64,000 nt of DNA from assembly GCF_000745855.1 (NCBI RefSeq), contig NZ_JQKD01000023.1, positions 1-64,000 of the forward strand, given 5' to 3'. This document shows, piece after piece, positions 50,600 to 60,616 of this stretch. A program made the position numbers and the translations under genes. Position 1 is the first letter of the stretch. Every line of letters starts with the position of its first letter. Source of the stretch: Xenophilus azovorans DSM 13620 (GTDB lineage Bacteria > Pseudomonadota > Gammaproteobacteria > Burkholderiales > Burkholderiaceae_C). A model generated the notes under the pieces. That model did no database searches and was not told the DNA's origin. It saw only the letters and a program-made list of their open reading frames with translations.

Positions 50600-51379
50600 T
50601 TACAGCCGGACGGGGATGCCGCGCTCGGCCATGCGGGCTTTGGCCTCGCCCACGGTGTGCTCGCCGTAGTGGAAGATGCTGGCGGCCAGCACCGCATCGG
50701 CGCCGCCCTGCTGGACGCCGTCGGCCAGATGGTCGAGGCTGCCGACGCCGCCGGAGGCGATCACCGGCACGCTCACCGCGTCGGCCACGGCGCGGGTGAG
50801 CGCGAGGTCGAAGCCGCTCTTCGTGCCGTCGCGGTCCATGCTGGTCAGCAGGATCTCGCCGGCGCCGCGGCGCGCCATCTCCACCGCCCACTGCACGGCG
50901 TCCAGGCCGGTGTTGCGGCGCCCGCCGTGGCTGTAGACGTCCCAGCCCGGGCCGCGCACGGCCTCCTCCTCGGGGGTGCGGCGCTTGGCGTCGATGGCGA
51001 CGACGATGCACTGCGCGCCGTACTTGTCCGAGGCGTCCTGGATGACCTGGGGGTTGGCGATGGCGGCGGAATTGAAGCTGGTCTTGTCGGCCCCGGCGTT
51101 GAGCAGGCGGCGCACGTCGTCCACCGTGCGCACCCCGCCGCCCACCGTGAGCGGAATGAACACCTGCGAGGCCACCGCCTCGATCAGGTGCAGGATCAGG
51201 TCGCGCTCGTCGCTGGTGGCGGTGATGTCCAGGAAGGTCAGTTCGTCGGCGCCCTGCGCGTTGTAGCGCGCCGCGATCTCGACCGGGTCGCCCGCGTCGC
51301 GCAGTTCCACGAAGTTGACGCCCTTGACGACGCGGCCGCCGGTGACGTCGAGGCAGGGGATGATGCGTTTGGCCAGCAT
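50600..51379 (-). CDS. hisF: Imidazole glycerol phosphate synthase subunit HisF
   Basis: 259 residues, TIM barrel. The catalytic Asp residues are in [20 protein letters not shown] near residue 11 and [13 protein letters not shown] near residue 131. With HisH it converts PRFAR and ammonia to imidazole glycerol phosphate and AICAR. It is the last his gene here. A terminator follows, where hisI and hisE would be expected in related genomes. It is separated from hisA by a mutarotase gene. Confidence 0.96.
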   Translation of the reverse strand: MLAKRIIPCLDVTGGRVVKGVNFVELRDAGDPVEIAARYNAQGADELTFLDITATSDERDLILHLIEAVASQVFIPLTVGGGVRTVDDVRRLLNAGADKTSFNSAAIANPQVIQDASDKYGAQCIVVAIDAKRRTPEEEAVRGPGWDVYSHGGRRNTGLDAVQWAVEMARRGAGEILLTSMDRDGTKSGFDLALTRAVADAVSVPVIASGGVGSLDHLADGVQQGGADAVLAASIFHYGEHTVGEAKARMAERGIPVRL

Positions 51380-51410
51380 GGCGGTCGGATGAAACAGAGG
51401 GAAGAAGTAG

Positions 51411-52238
51411 TCAAGAGAGCGCGGCGAGTTCCTGCCACGCCGTCCAGCGGGCGCCGGGCGCCAGCACGACGGGCGCGTCGATGCAGGCCGCCTCCACGCA
51501 CAGCATGTGGCGCCAGCCGTCGTCGGGCAGGTCGGCCAGGCGGGCGCCGAGCTCGGGGCCGGGATTCCACACCACCGTCTCGGTGCAGGTCGCGCTCTGC
51601 GTGATCGCCAGGCGCGTGCCGCCGCCGGCCAGGTGCAGCGGCCGGGCCGGGGCCGCATAGACGCTGTCGAATTCCTCGCCGAAGCGCAGGGCCGGAGCCG
51701 GCTCGGAGAAGCGCCGGTCGCGCACCGCATCCCAGCGGGCGGCGCCCTGCAGGCCTTCGAGGCTGGCCGCGGCCGCGTCGTCCACCCGCAGGTAGGTGTG
51801 CAGCGCCGCGGTGAAGGACCAGGGCGTGTCGCCGGTGTTGTGCGCTTCCAGCGTCAGGCGCAGCCGGCCGGGCGCGAGCCCGACCTGCAGCCGCAGCGCG
51901 AAGCGCTCGGGCCAGAAGGCCTGCGTCGCCGGCCCGTCATGCAGCGTCAACGCCAGCACGTCGCCTTCTTTCGCCTGCCACGGCAGGTTGCGCGCGAAGC
52001 CGTGCTTGGGCAGCGGCCCGCGCTGGTTGAACTGCGGAAAACATACCGGCACGCCGCCGCGGATGGCGCCGTGCCCGTCGAACAGCGCCCGCGGGCTCAG
52101 GTACAGGCGCTCGATGCCGTCGGCCGTGCGCCAGGACAGCACGTGGCCTCCATGCAGGGCGACCATCACGCAGTCGCCTTCGGGCAGGGTCTGGCGCAGC
52201 GCCGGCTGGCCGTTGAACTCGACGCGTTCGATGCTCAT
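51411..52238 (-). CDS. D-hexose-6-phosphate mutarotase (aldose 1-epimerase family)
   Basis: 275 residues, YeaD-like beta-sandwich. Typical sequences are [40 protein letters not shown] and [10 protein letters not shown]; a later HTYLRVDD His and a C-terminal Glu in [13 protein letters not shown] complete the active site. It equilibrates anomers of hexose-6-phosphates. Its place between hisA and hisF is unusual for a his operon, and it may have been inserted. Upstream is a GC hairpin at 52270-52301. Confidence 0.88.
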   Translation of the reverse strand: MSIERVEFNGQPALRQTLPEGDCVMVALHGGHVLSWRTADGIERLYLSPRALFDGHGAIRGGVPVCFPQFNQRGPLPKHGFARNLPWQAKEGDVLALTLHDGPATQAFWPERFALRLQVGLAPGRLRLTLEAHNTGDTPWSFTAALHTYLRVDDAAAASLEGLQGAARWDAVRDRRFSEPAPALRFGEEFDSVYAAPARPLHLAGGGTRLAITQSATCTETVVWNPGPELGARLADLPDDGWRHMLCVEAACIDAPVVLAPGARWTAWQELAALS

Positions 52239-52269
52239 TGGATAACCTTCGCACTTCGTGCTGCGGTGC

Positions 52270-52301
52270 GAGCCCCCTTCGGAGCGGCCGGGCGGGGGCT
52301 C
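52270..52301. repeat. GC-rich hairpin between hisA and the mutarotase gene
   Basis: GAGCCCCC (52270-52277) and GGGGGCTC (52294-52301) form an 8-bp stem. No T-tract follows on the minus strand, so transcription probably continues. It may be a remnant of the family of dispersed GC-rich intergenic repeats and marks the edge of a possible insertion. Confidence 0.5.
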
Positions 52302-52332
52302 ATGCGGCTCGGCAAGCGCGGGGCAGGCGGCC

Positions 52333-53076
52333 TCAGGCGCCGGCCAGTTCGTCCGCGCGCGCCTGCGCGGCGGCGAAGTCGAGGTCGCCCGAGTAGATGG
52401 CACGCCCGCAGATCACGCCCTCGACGCCCTCGCCCTCCACCGCGCACAGCTTCTCGATGTCGGCGATGTTGGACAGCCCGCCCGAGGCGATGACGGGGAT
52501 GGTGAGGGACTGCGCGAGCTTGACGGTGGCGTCGATGTTGATGCCCGAGAGCATGCCGTCGCGGCCGATGTCGGTGTAGATGATGGACTCGACGCCGTAG
52601 TCCTCGAACTTCTTGCCCAGGTCGACCACCTCGTGGCCGGTGAGCTTGCTCCAGCCGTCGGTGGCGACCTTGCCGTCCTTGGCGTCGAGGCCGACGATGA
52701 TGTGGCCGCCGAAGGCGCTGCAGGCGTCCTTGAGGAAGCCGGGGTTCTTCACCGCCGCGGTGCCGATGATCACGTAGCGCAGGCCGTCGTCGATGTAGCG
52801 CTCGATGGTGTCCAGGTCGCGGATGCCGCCGCCGAGCTGCACGGGGATCTCGTCGCCCACGGCGCGCAGGATGGACTTGATGGCCGCATGGTTCTGCGGC
52901 TTGCCGGCGAAGGCGCCGTTCAGGTCCACCAGGTGCAGCCGGCGCGCGCCGGCCTCGACCCATTGCAGGGCCATGGCGGCCGGGTCTTCGCTGAACACGG
53001 TCGATTGGTCCATGTCGCCCTGCTTGAGGCGAACGCAGTGGCCATCCTTGAGGTCGATCGCGGGAATGAGAAGCAT
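52333..53076 (-). CDS. hisA: ProFAR isomerase HisA
   Basis: 247 residues, TIM barrel related to HisF. The catalytic Asp is in [20 protein letters not shown] near residue 8, the second in [14 protein letters not shown] near residue 131. It performs the Amadori rearrangement of ProFAR to PRFAR, the step before HisHF. It is 129 bp after hisH, and this gap shows no recognisable feature. Confidence 0.96.
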   Translation of the reverse strand: MLLIPAIDLKDGHCVRLKQGDMDQSTVFSEDPAAMALQWVEAGARRLHLVDLNGAFAGKPQNHAAIKSILRAVGDEIPVQLGGGIRDLDTIERYIDDGLRYVIIGTAAVKNPGFLKDACSAFGGHIIVGLDAKDGKVATDGWSKLTGHEVVDLGKKFEDYGVESIIYTDIGRDGMLSGINIDATVKLAQSLTIPVIASGGLSNIADIEKLCAVEGEGVEGVICGRAIYSGDLDFAAAQARADELAGA

Positions 53077-53205
53077 GGTGTCGCGAGGTGCGGCAGGTGG
53101 AAGAAACGGCGCGGAGAAAGAAAGAAGGCAGGCGGGCCTGTCAGCCAGGCATCTGGCGCGCGGCGGGAAGGCCCGACGCGCCGGGCACTCGGAGAAGGGT
53201 CGGCT

Positions 53206-53853
53206 TCAGGGATTCCAGTGGAGGAAGTTGCGGTACAGCTGCAACCCGTGGTCCGCACTCTTCTCGGGGTGGAACTGGGTCGCAAAAATGTTATCGCGGG
53301 CCACGGCAGCGGTAAAGCGCGCGCCGTACTCGGCCTCTCCCACGCTGTGGGCGCAGTCGCGGGGCCGGGCATAGAAGCTGTGGACGAAATAGAAGTGCGT
53401 GCCGTCGGGCACGCCGGCCCACAGCGCGTGCGGGCGGGCCTGCATCACCTGGTTCCAGCCCATCTGGGGCACCTTGTAGAGGCTGCCGTCGGGCTGGCGC
53501 TGGCCCTCGAGCCGGAAGCGCAGGACCTCGCCGGGGATCAGGCCCAGCCCCTCGGAAGGGCCCTCCTCGCTGCGCGAGAGCAGCATCTGCATGCCCACGC
53601 ACACGCCGAACAGCGGCTTGGAGGCGGCCGCCTCCAGCACCGATTCGAGCAGGCCCGACTCGCGCAGCTCGCGCATGCAGTCGGGCATGGCGCCCTGCCC
53701 CGGCAGCACCACGCGCGTGGCGCGGCGCACCACGTCGGGGTCGGCGGTGACGAGCACCTCGACCCCGGCCTGGTCGGCCGCATGGCGCACGGCCTGCGAG
53801 ACGGACCAGAGGTTGCCCATGCCGTAGTCGACGACGGCGACGGAATTCGTCAT
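53206..53853 (-). CDS. hisH: Imidazole glycerol phosphate synthase subunit HisH
   Basis: 215 residues, class I glutamine amidotransferase. The nucleophile Cys is in [12 protein letters not shown] near residue 86, the catalytic His/Glu in [10 protein letters not shown] near residue 197. It supplies ammonia to HisF. It starts 34 bp after hisB. Confidence 0.95.
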   Translation of the reverse strand: MTNSVAVVDYGMGNLWSVSQAVRHAADQAGVEVLVTADPDVVRRATRVVLPGQGAMPDCMRELRESGLLESVLEAAASKPLFGVCVGMQMLLSRSEEGPSEGLGLIPGEVLRFRLEGQRQPDGSLYKVPQMGWNQVMQARPHALWAGVPDGTHFYFVHSFYARPRDCAHSVGEAEYGARFTAAVARDNIFATQFHPEKSADHGLQLYRNFLHWNP

Positions 53854-53887
53854 GGCGGACTGAAAGGGTGGGATCTGTCGGGAAGGG

Positions 53888-54529
53888 CTACAGCGTGCCC
53901 TTGGTCGAGGGGATGACGCCGGCCGAGCGCGGGTCCCGCTCCAGCGCGGCGCGCACGGCGCGGGCGAAGGCCTTGAACACCGTCTCGCACTGGTGGTGCG
54001 CGTTCACGCCCTTGAGATTGTCGATATGCAGCGTGACCAGCGCGTGGTTGGCGAAGCCCTGGAAGAATTCGAAGGCCAGTTGGGTGTCGAAGCCACCGAT
54101 CATGCCGCTGGTGAAGGGCACGTCCATGTGCAGGCCGGGGCGGCCGGAAAAATCGATCACCACGCGCGACAGCGCCTCGTCCAGCGGCACGTAGGCATGG
54201 CCGTAGCGGCGGATGCCCTTCTTGTCGCCCACCGCCTTCGCCACCGCCTGGCCGAGCGTGATGCCCACGTCCTCCACCGTGTGGTGGCCGTCGATGTGCA
54301 GGTCGCCCTGGCACTCGACGTCCAGGTCGATCAGGCCGTGGCGGGCGATCTGGTCCAGCATGTGGTCGAAGAAGCCGATGCCGGTGGCGAGCGTCGCGCG
54401 GCCGGTGCCGTCGAGATCGACGCGCACGCGGATCTTCGTCTCGGCGGTGTCGCGGGTGACTTCCGCCACGCGCGCGGGAGCGTTGCCGCTGGCGGCGACG
54501 ATGGCGTCGGGGGCCGTGGGGGTATTCAT
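53888..54529 (-). CDS. hisB: Imidazoleglycerol-phosphate dehydratase HisB
   Basis: 213 residues, monofunctional (no phosphatase domain). Metal-binding His motifs are in [16 protein letters not shown] near residue 52, [15 protein letters not shown] near residue 78, and [19 protein letters not shown] near residue 180. It dehydrates IGP to imidazole acetol phosphate. An N-terminal extension of about 18 residues is not conserved-looking. The ATG overlaps the hisC stop (ATGA). Confidence 0.96.
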   Translation of the reverse strand: MNTPTAPDAIVAASGNAPARVAEVTRDTAETKIRVRVDLDGTGRATLATGIGFFDHMLDQIARHGLIDLDVECQGDLHIDGHHTVEDVGITLGQAVAKAVGDKKGIRRYGHAYVPLDEALSRVVIDFSGRPGLHMDVPFTSGMIGGFDTQLAFEFFQGFANHALVTLHIDNLKGVNAHHQCETVFKAFARAVRAALERDPRSAGVIPSTKGTL

Positions 54530-55638
54530 AAGGAGGCTTCCAGCGCGGCGAGCATGCGCGCGTTCTCGTCGGCCGTGCCGACGGTCAGGCGCAGGCAGTT
54601 CGCCAGCAACGGGTGCATTCTAGAAACGTTCTTCACCAGCACCCCGTGTGCCTTCATGCCGGCGAAGGTCTTGTCGGCGTCGGCGACGCGCAGCAGCACC
54701 ATGTTGGCGTCGCTGGGCCAGACCCTCACGCCCGGCAGCCGGCCGAGCGCCTCGACCAACACCGCGCGGTCGCGCCGGATGGCCTCGGCCTGCTGCACGA
54801 ACACGTCGGCGTGCTCCAGCGCGAAGAGCGCGCATTCGCAGTTCAGCACGCTGATGTTGTAGGGCGGGCGGACCTTGTCGAGTTCGGCCACCAGTGCCTG
54901 CGGGCCGATCAGGTAGCCCAGCCGCACGCCGGCCAGGCCGAACTTGCTGAGCGTGCGCATCAGCAGCACGTGGCCGTGCCGCGCCGGTTCGCGGCGGATG
55001 GCGTCGAGCCAGGTGCGGCCGGCGAAGGGCTGGTAGGCCTCGTCGACCACCACCAGGCCGCCGTGCGCGCCCTGGGCGTCGATCAGGCGCTGCACCACGG
55101 CCGTGTCCCACAGGTTGGCGGTGGGGTTGTTGGGATAGGCCAGGTAGAGGATGACCGGGCGCTCGCGCTCGATGGCGGCGAGCATGGCGGCCTCGTCGAG
55201 CGCGAAGTCGGCGGTCAGCGGCACGCCGGTGAACTCCAGGCCCTGCAGCTGCGCGCTGATGGCGTACATGACGAAGCCCGGCAGCGGCGCCAGGATGCCG
55301 GCGCCCGGCAGGTCGCAGGCCATGGCGATCAGCGAGATCAGCTCGTCGGAGCCGTTGCCCAGCATGAGCGCGTGGCCCTCGGGCACGCCGGCGTGGGCGG
55401 CCAGCGCGCGCTTCAGGTCCTCGCCGCGCTCGCCGGGGTAGCGGTTCAGCGCCAGCGCGCCCAGGCGCTCGCCCAGCGCCTGCTGCAGCTCGGGCGGCAG
55501 GCGGTAGGGGTTCTCCATCGCGTCCAGCTTGAGCAGCCCGCGCGCGTCCTGCACGGCATAGGCGTGCATGTCGCGCACGTCGGGGCGCAGGCGCGCCAGG
55601 GCGCGGACGGTGAGGTCGGTCGAGGAAGAGGACGGCAT
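54526..55638 (-). CDS. hisC: Histidinol-phosphate aminotransferase HisC
   Basis: 370 residues, PLP fold type I. The PLP Lys is in [20 protein letters not shown] near residue 232, with [11 protein letters not shown] and [11 protein letters not shown] before it. It converts imidazole acetol phosphate to histidinol phosphate. It lies 12 bp after the small periplasmic protein gene, so it is still in the operon. Confidence 0.95.
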   Translation of the reverse strand: MPSSSSTDLTVRALARLRPDVRDMHAYAVQDARGLLKLDAMENPYRLPPELQQALGERLGALALNRYPGERGEDLKRALAAHAGVPEGHALMLGNGSDELISLIAMACDLPGAGILAPLPGFVMYAISAQLQGLEFTGVPLTADFALDEAAMLAAIERERPVILYLAYPNNPTANLWDTAVVQRLIDAQGAHGGLVVVDEAYQPFAGRTWLDAIRREPARHGHVLLMRTLSKFGLAGVRLGYLIGPQALVAELDKVRPPYNISVLNCECALFALEHADVFVQQAEAIRRDRAVLVEALGRLPGVRVWPSDANMVLLRVADADKTFAGMKAHGVLVKNVSRMHPLLANCLRLTVGTADENARMLAALEASL

Positions 55639-55650
55639 GTCGGTTCGGGT

Positions 55651-56007
55651 TCAGGGGGCGCAGCGGTAGGCGTTCTGCAGCGCGGCGGACATCACCAGCT
55701 GCACGGGCATATCGGCTTCGTACTGGTCGGCGTGGCGGGCGAGTTCGCCCTGGTAGAGGGAGCGGGCCATGGCGGGCTCGAGCCGGCGGCCATTGACGCA
55801 GAAGAGCGGCCTGCCGCCCGCCCGCTGCGCTGCATCGGATGCCTCGCGCAGCCCTTCGAGCACGCCGACGAGGTAGTAGCTCGCATAGGCGCTGCCGTCC
55901 TTCTCGCTGGCCTCCAGGGTGCGCATCTCACGGATGCTCATGGCCTGCGCGGCCGCAGCGGCGCCGAGCGCGAGCACGATGCAGGGCACGCGGCGCAGCC
56001 ATGTCAT
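55651..56007 (-). CDS. Small secreted protein, possible Rap1a/Tai-like fold
   Basis: 118 residues with a signal peptide (MTWLRRVPCIVLALGAAAAA, cleavage near AQA). The mature protein has Cys in PLFCVNGRRLEP near residue 71 and at the very end (NAYRCAP), and a pattern SAYASYYLVGVLEGLREASD that recalls Rap1a/Tai-type periplasmic immunity proteins. This is a weak resemblance. Its ATG overlaps the lipoprotein stop (ATGA), so the two are expressed together. Their presence between hisD and hisC is unexplained. Confidence 0.6.
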   Translation of the reverse strand: MTWLRRVPCIVLALGAAAAAQAMSIREMRTLEASEKDGSAYASYYLVGVLEGLREASDAAQRAGGRPLFCVNGRRLEPAMARSLYQGELARHADQYEADMPVQLVMSAALQNAYRCAP

Positions 56008-56840
56008 CGGGACGGCCCGTAGCGCGGCGGCGGCGCGAAGGACGACGGCTCGTCCGCCGGGAAGGCGCGCGACCTGCCCGCGCCGATGCGCGGCGGGGGC
56101 CGCTGCCCCGGCACCTCCAGCTCGAACAGCGCGGTGCCGATGACGCCGATGTTGCGCGCATCGCCGGCCGGCGTGTTGGCCGCGTAGGCGCGGCCCGGCG
56201 CGGCGAAGCGGAAGGCGGCGACCTCGTCCCGGCTCTTGCGGAAACCCTCGATGCGCAGCAGCCCCTGCGGCTGGAGCACGTAGCCGGCGCGGCTCAGGCT
56301 GCCGGGCTGGCCGCTGAGCACGTCCAGCCCGTCGACGGTGGCGACGACTTCGTAGCTGCGGTCGCTCAGGTTGCGCAGCACCAGCACGTAGCGCGCACCC
56401 TCCGTGCCCGCGACCTGCAGCGTGCCGCCGCCGCGCGCCTGCTGCAGCGGCAGCGGGCGGTCGTTCTCGTCGCGGATCGACCATTCGACGTCGCCCTGCG
56501 CCAGCGGCACGTTGAGCTGGCGCTGCGGATCGCGCCCCACCGCGGCCCGCACGCCGGATGCGCCGGCATAGCCGACGGTGAGCACGTCGTCCGGGCGTTC
56601 CGGATTCAGCCGGCGCGCTTCCACGCTGCGCACGCGCGACTCGCGGCCCTCGCCCCATTGCGTGCCGAGCCGCGCCGCGGCGGGCGCGGGAGCGGCCTCG
56701 GCCGCGCGGGCCGACGCGGCGGCCGGCGGCGCCTCGCGGGGCTGCGTGCTGCAGCCGGCCGCGAGCACGGCCAGCGCCACGGCCAGCCAGCCCGCGAGGC
56801 GGCCCGGGCCGGACCGAAGCAGTTGCTCAAGCGATGTCAT
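56004..56840 (-). CDS. Uncharacterised lipoprotein
   Basis: 278 residues. The start MTSLEQLLRSGPGRLAGWLA leads to lipobox LAAGCS near residue 30, so it is probably lipid-anchored. After an Ala/Pro-rich linker (about residues 35-55), the rest is predicted mostly beta (DVLTVGYAGASGVRAAVGRD ... EGARYVLVLRNLSDRSYEVV), perhaps two beta-sandwich domains. I do not recognise a family. Unusual location inside the his operon, 51 bp after hisD and coupled to the next small gene. Confidence 0.65.
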   Translation of the reverse strand: MTSLEQLLRSGPGRLAGWLAVALAVLAAGCSTQPREAPPAAASARAAEAAPAPAAARLGTQWGEGRESRVRSVEARRLNPERPDDVLTVGYAGASGVRAAVGRDPQRQLNVPLAQGDVEWSIRDENDRPLPLQQARGGGTLQVAGTEGARYVLVLRNLSDRSYEVVATVDGLDVLSGQPGSLSRAGYVLQPQGLLRIEGFRKSRDEVAAFRFAAPGRAYAANTPAGDARNIGVIGTALFELEVPGQRPPPRIGAGRSRAFPADEPSSFAPPPRYGPSR

Positions 56841-56891
56841 GGTCTTTCTCCCTTTCGTCGTGATCGGGTCGCCGCCGCGCTTGGCGCGCAC

Positions 56892-58283
56892 CTAGGAGGC
56901 GGGCCGCTCCTCGCCGCTGCGCGCCAGGCGCATCTCGGCCGCCCGCGCATGCGCCTGCAGGCCTTCGCCGTAGGCCAGTTCGGCGGCGATCGGGCCCAGC
57001 GCCTGCGCGCCCTGCTCGCTCACCTCGATCAGGCTGCTGCGCTTCTGGAAGTCGTACACGCCCAGGGGCGAGGAGAAGCGCGCGGTGCCGCTGGTGGGCA
57101 GCACGTGGTTGGGGCCGGCGCAGTAGTCGCCCAGCGATTCGCTGGTGAAGGCGCCCAGGAAGATCGCGCCGGCGTGGCGCAGCAGCGGCTCCCACCTGTG
57201 CGGCTCGCGGCTGCTCACCTCCAGGTGCTCGGGGGCGATGCGGTTGCTGATGGCGCAGGCCTCCTCCATGTCGCGGGTGTGGATCAGCGCGCCGCGGCCC
57301 GTCAGGCTGGCAGCGATGATCTGCGCGCGCGGCATGTCCGGCAGCAGCCGGTCGATCTCGCGCTGCACGGCGTCGATGTAGGCGGCGTCGGGGCTGAGCA
57401 GGATGCTCTGCGCCAGCTCGTCGTGCTCGGCCTGGCTGAACAGGTCCATCGCCACCCAGTCGGGCGGCGTGCTGCCGTCGGCCAGCACCAGGATCTCGCT
57501 CGGGCCGGCGATCATGTCGATGCCCACGGTGCCGAACACGCGCCGCTTGGCGGCCGCCACGTAGGCGTTGCCGGGGCCGGTGATCTTGTCGACCGCCGGC
57601 ACGGTGGCGGTGCCGTAGGCCAGCGCCGCCACGGCCTGGGCGCCGCCGATGGTGAAGGCGCGGGTGACGCCGGCGACGTGGGCCGCGGCCAGCACCAGCA
57701 CGTTGCGCTCGCCCTGCGCGGCGGGCTCGGTACCGCTGCCGCCGGTGGCCACGCTGCCCTTGGCGGGCGTGGGCACGACCATGATGATTTCCTGCACGCC
57801 GGCCACGTGGGCGGGGATGGCGTTCATCAGCAGGCTCGACGGATAGGCCGCCTTGCCGCCCGGCACGTAGATGCCGACGCGGTCCAGCGGCGTGACCTTC
57901 TGGCCGAGCAGCGTGCCGTCGGCGTCGCGGTACGTCCAGCTCTCGCCGCTGGCCTTCTTCTGCGCCTCGTGGTAGCTGCGCACCCGCTCGGCTGCGCTGC
58001 GCAGGGCATCGCGCTGGGCGGCGGGAAGCGACTCGAAGGCCGCCCGGAAGTCGGCCTGCGTCAGTTCGAGCTGCGCCATCGACCCGGCGGCCAGCCCGTC
58101 GAAGCGGCGGGTGTACTCCAGCACCGCCGCGTCGCCGCGCCGCTGCACGTCGGCCAGGATGTCCGCGACACGCTGCTCGATGGCCGCGTCCGTGTCGGCC
58201 GACCAGTGCAGCCGCGCCTTGAAGTCGGCCTCGAAGCTGGCCGATGCGGTGGACAGGCGGGCGGGAGCGGCTTTCAGGCTCAT
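56892..58283 (-). CDS. hisD: Histidinol dehydrogenase HisD
   Basis: 463 residues. It oxidises histidinol to histidine in two NAD-linked steps. Seen are the signature [20 protein letters not shown] near residue 210, [13 protein letters not shown] near residue 260, and Zn-binding residues in [14 protein letters not shown] and at [20 protein letters not shown]. It starts 4 bp after hisG. Length is slightly longer than enteric HisD. Confidence 0.96.
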   Translation of the reverse strand: MSLKAAPARLSTASASFEADFKARLHWSADTDAAIEQRVADILADVQRRGDAAVLEYTRRFDGLAAGSMAQLELTQADFRAAFESLPAAQRDALRSAAERVRSYHEAQKKASGESWTYRDADGTLLGQKVTPLDRVGIYVPGGKAAYPSSLLMNAIPAHVAGVQEIIMVVPTPAKGSVATGGSGTEPAAQGERNVLVLAAAHVAGVTRAFTIGGAQAVAALAYGTATVPAVDKITGPGNAYVAAAKRRVFGTVGIDMIAGPSEILVLADGSTPPDWVAMDLFSQAEHDELAQSILLSPDAAYIDAVQREIDRLLPDMPRAQIIAASLTGRGALIHTRDMEEACAISNRIAPEHLEVSSREPHRWEPLLRHAGAIFLGAFTSESLGDYCAGPNHVLPTSGTARFSSPLGVYDFQKRSSLIEVSEQGAQALGPIAAELAYGEGLQAHARAAEMRLARSGEERPAS

Positions 58284-58287
58284 GGGG

Positions 58288-58929
58288 CTAAGTTTTCGGG
58301 ATGGCCGACGCGAAGGCGTCGATGATGCGGCGGATGGGCTCGCGCTTGAGCTTGAGCGCGGCCTGGTTGACGACCAGGCGGGCGCTGATGTCCATGATGC
58401 GCTCCACCTCGACGAGGTGGTTGGCCTTGAGCGTGTTGCCGGTGGACACGAGGTCGACGATGGCGTCGGCCAGGCCGGTCAGCGGCGCCAGCTCCATGCT
58501 GCCGTAGAGCTTGATCAGGTCCACGTGCACGCCCTTGCGGGCGAAGAACTCGCGCGACAGGCCGACGTACTTGGTCGCCACCGCGAGGCGCGCGCCCTGC
58601 TTCACGGCGCTGGCGTAGTCGTAGTCGGCGCGCACCGCCACCGACAGGCGGCAGGCGGCGATGCGCAGGTCCAGCGGCTGGTACAGGCCCTGGTTGCCGT
58701 GTTCGAGCAGCACGTCCAGCCCGGTCACGCCGAGGTCGGCGCCGCCGTACTGCACGTAGGTGGGCACGTCGGAGGCGCGCACCAGCACCACGCGCACGTC
58801 GGGCCGCGTGGTCGGCAGGATGAGCTTGCGCGACTTCTCCGGGTCTTCGGTGACCTCGATGCCGGCCGCGGCCAGCAGGGGCATCGTCTCCTCGAAGATA
58901 CGGCCCTTGGACAAGGCGAGGGTGATCAC
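58288..58929 (-). CDS. hisG: ATP phosphoribosyltransferase, short form HisG
   Basis: 213 residues from a GTG at 58929 that overlaps the murA stop as GTGA. The catalytic domain shows [35 protein letters not shown] and the PRPP loop [18 protein letters not shown] near residue 155. It lacks the C-terminal regulatory domain, so it is the short form that requires HisZ, not in this window. First committed step of histidine synthesis. Confidence 0.95.
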   Translation of the reverse strand: MITLALSKGRIFEETMPLLAAAGIEVTEDPEKSRKLILPTTRPDVRVVLVRASDVPTYVQYGGADLGVTGLDVLLEHGNQGLYQPLDLRIAACRLSVAVRADYDYASAVKQGARLAVATKYVGLSREFFARKGVHVDLIKLYGSMELAPLTGLADAIVDLVSTGNTLKANHLVEVERIMDISARLVVNQAALKLKREPIRRIIDAFASAIPKT

Positions 58930-60203
58930 GCGCGGGCTCCCGGAACGCGTTCGATGTCGGCGCCCAGGGCGCGCAGCTTCGCTTCCATGCGGTCGTAGCC
59001 GCGGTCCAGGTGGTAGATGCGGTCCACCAGCGTCTCGCCCTCGGCCACCAGGCCGGCGATGACCAGGCTGGCGGAGGCGCGCAGGTCGGTCGCCATCACC
59101 GTCGCGCCCGAGAGCTGCGGCACGCCCTCGATCACCGCCACCTTGCCGTCGGTCTGGATGCGCGCGCCCAGGCGCAGCAGCTCGTTGACGTGCATGAAGC
59201 GGTTCTCGAAGATCGTCTCGGCGACCGTGGCGGTGCCTTCGGCGATCACGTTCAGCGCCATGAACTGCGCCTGCATGTCGGTCGGGAAGCCCGGGTACTC
59301 GGTGGTGCGGAAGCTCTGGGCCTTCAGCCGGCCGGCGGCCTCGATGCGCAGGCCGCCGGGCACCTCGGCCACGGTGGCGCCGGCGTCGCGCAGCTTGTCG
59401 GTCACCGCATCCAGGTGCTCGGCCCGGGCGCCCAGCAGCAGCACGCTGCCGCCGGCCGCCGCCACCGCGCACAGGAAGGTGCCGGCCTCGATGCGGTCAG
59501 CCACCACCGTGTGCTCGCAGCCGTGCAGGCGCTCCACGCCCTGGATGCGGATGCGGCTGGTGCCGTGGCCTTCGATCTTCGCGCCCATCTTGATGAGCAT
59601 CTCGGCCAGGTCGGGGATCTCGGGCTCCTGCGCGGCGTTCTCCAGGATCGTCTCGCCCTCGGCCAGCGCCGCGGCCATGAGGAAGTTCTCGGTGCCCGTC
59701 ACCGTCACCATGTCGGTGGTGATGCGCGCGCCGCGCAGGCGCTTGAGGCCCGGCTGCAGGCCGGCCACCATGTAGCCGTGCTCCACGCGGATCTCGGCGC
59801 CCATCGCCGTGAGGCCCTTGATGTGCTGGTCCACCGGCCGCGAACCGATGGCGCAGCCGCCCGGCAGCGAGACCCTGGCGTGGCCGAAGCGCGCCACCAG
59901 CGGGCCCAGCGCCAGCACCGAGGCGCGCATGGTCTTCACCAACTCGTAGGGGGCCTCGGGGTTGGTCAGGTCGGCGGCGTCCAGGCGCACGGTGCCGTTG
60001 TCGTCGCGCTCGGCCGTGACGCCCATGTTGCGCACCAGCTTGAGCATGGTGGCCACGTCCTGCAGGCGCGGCACGTTGTGCAGCACCACCGGCTCGTCGG
60101 TCAGCAGGGCGGCGCACAGCTCGGGCAGGGCTGCGTTCTTGGCGCCGGAAATGCGCACCTCGCCGACCAGCCGGCGGCCGCCGCGGATGAGGAGTTTGTC
60201 CAT
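58926..60203 (-). CDS. murA: UDP-N-acetylglucosamine enolpyruvyl transferase MurA
   Basis: 425 residues. The N-terminus [20 protein letters not shown] is typical. The PEP-reactive Cys lies in [20 protein letters not shown] near residue 115 (the site attacked by fosfomycin). First committed step of peptidoglycan synthesis. It is placed after ibaG as in the mla-ibaG-murA order of many proteobacteria and before hisG, with overlapping stop/start codons. Confidence 0.96.
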   Translation of the reverse strand: MDKLLIRGGRRLVGEVRISGAKNAALPELCAALLTDEPVVLHNVPRLQDVATMLKLVRNMGVTAERDDNGTVRLDAADLTNPEAPYELVKTMRASVLALGPLVARFGHARVSLPGGCAIGSRPVDQHIKGLTAMGAEIRVEHGYMVAGLQPGLKRLRGARITTDMVTVTGTENFLMAAALAEGETILENAAQEPEIPDLAEMLIKMGAKIEGHGTSRIRIQGVERLHGCEHTVVADRIEAGTFLCAVAAAGGSVLLLGARAEHLDAVTDKLRDAGATVAEVPGGLRIEAAGRLKAQSFRTTEYPGFPTDMQAQFMALNVIAEGTATVAETIFENRFMHVNELLRLGARIQTDGKVAVIEGVPQLSGATVMATDLRASASLVIAGLVAEGETLVDRIYHLDRGYDRMEAKLRALGADIERVPGARA

Positions 60204-60253
60204 CAGAGAAAAGTCCTTGGGACGGCGGCACCCGCCGTCCGGTCAGGGGAGGT

Positions 60254-60496
60254 TCAGGCCTGCAGCCGGGCCCACTCGGCGGGCGTGTACGTCTTCATCG
60301 ACAGCGCATGCACCTCGTCGGTGTGCATTTTCGCACCCAGGGTGGCGTACACCCGCTGGTGCCGCTGGATCGGGCGCTTGCCCTCGAACTCGGGCGAGAC
60401 AATGGTGGCGAACCAGTGGCGCCCGTCGCCCTCGAGCTGGATGTGCTCGCAGGACAGGCCGGCCTGGATGATGGACTGGAGTTCTTCGGCGGTCAT
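60254..60496 (-). CDS. ibaG: BolA family protein IbaG
   Basis: 80 residues. The BolA helix-turn region GLSCEHIQLEGDGRHWFATI and RPIQRHQRVYATLGAKMHTD with the conserved His and the ending VHALSMKTYTP mark a BolA-like protein. IbaG of Escherichia coli is next to murA and works with monothiol glutaredoxin in Fe-S handling. The ATG at 60496 fits; the longer in-frame start adds unlike sequence. Confidence 0.9.
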   Translation of the reverse strand: MTAEELQSIIQAGLSCEHIQLEGDGRHWFATIVSPEFEGKRPIQRHQRVYATLGAKMHTDEVHALSMKTYTPAEWARLQA

Positions 60497-60529
60497 GGTG
60501 AGCGAAGCGAACGAATGCGGCCGGGCGCC

Positions 60530-60610
60530 GGGCCGCCCCAAGCCGGCCGCGCCTCCCCCTCAGGGGGTGGCGACCCACGCCGCGAAGCGGCGGGCGGAGC
60601 TGGAGGGCAG
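60530..60610. repeat. Dispersed GC-rich intergenic repeat, copy 2
   Basis: It contains CCTCCCCCTCAGGGGGTGGC and then CGCCGCGAAGCGGCG, the same two blocks as the copy at 13677-13735. It fills most of the gap between the ABC-2 permease gene and ibaG. The CCCCCTCAGGGGG part could form a small hairpin. Confidence 0.55.
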
Positions 60611-60616
60611 ATCATC

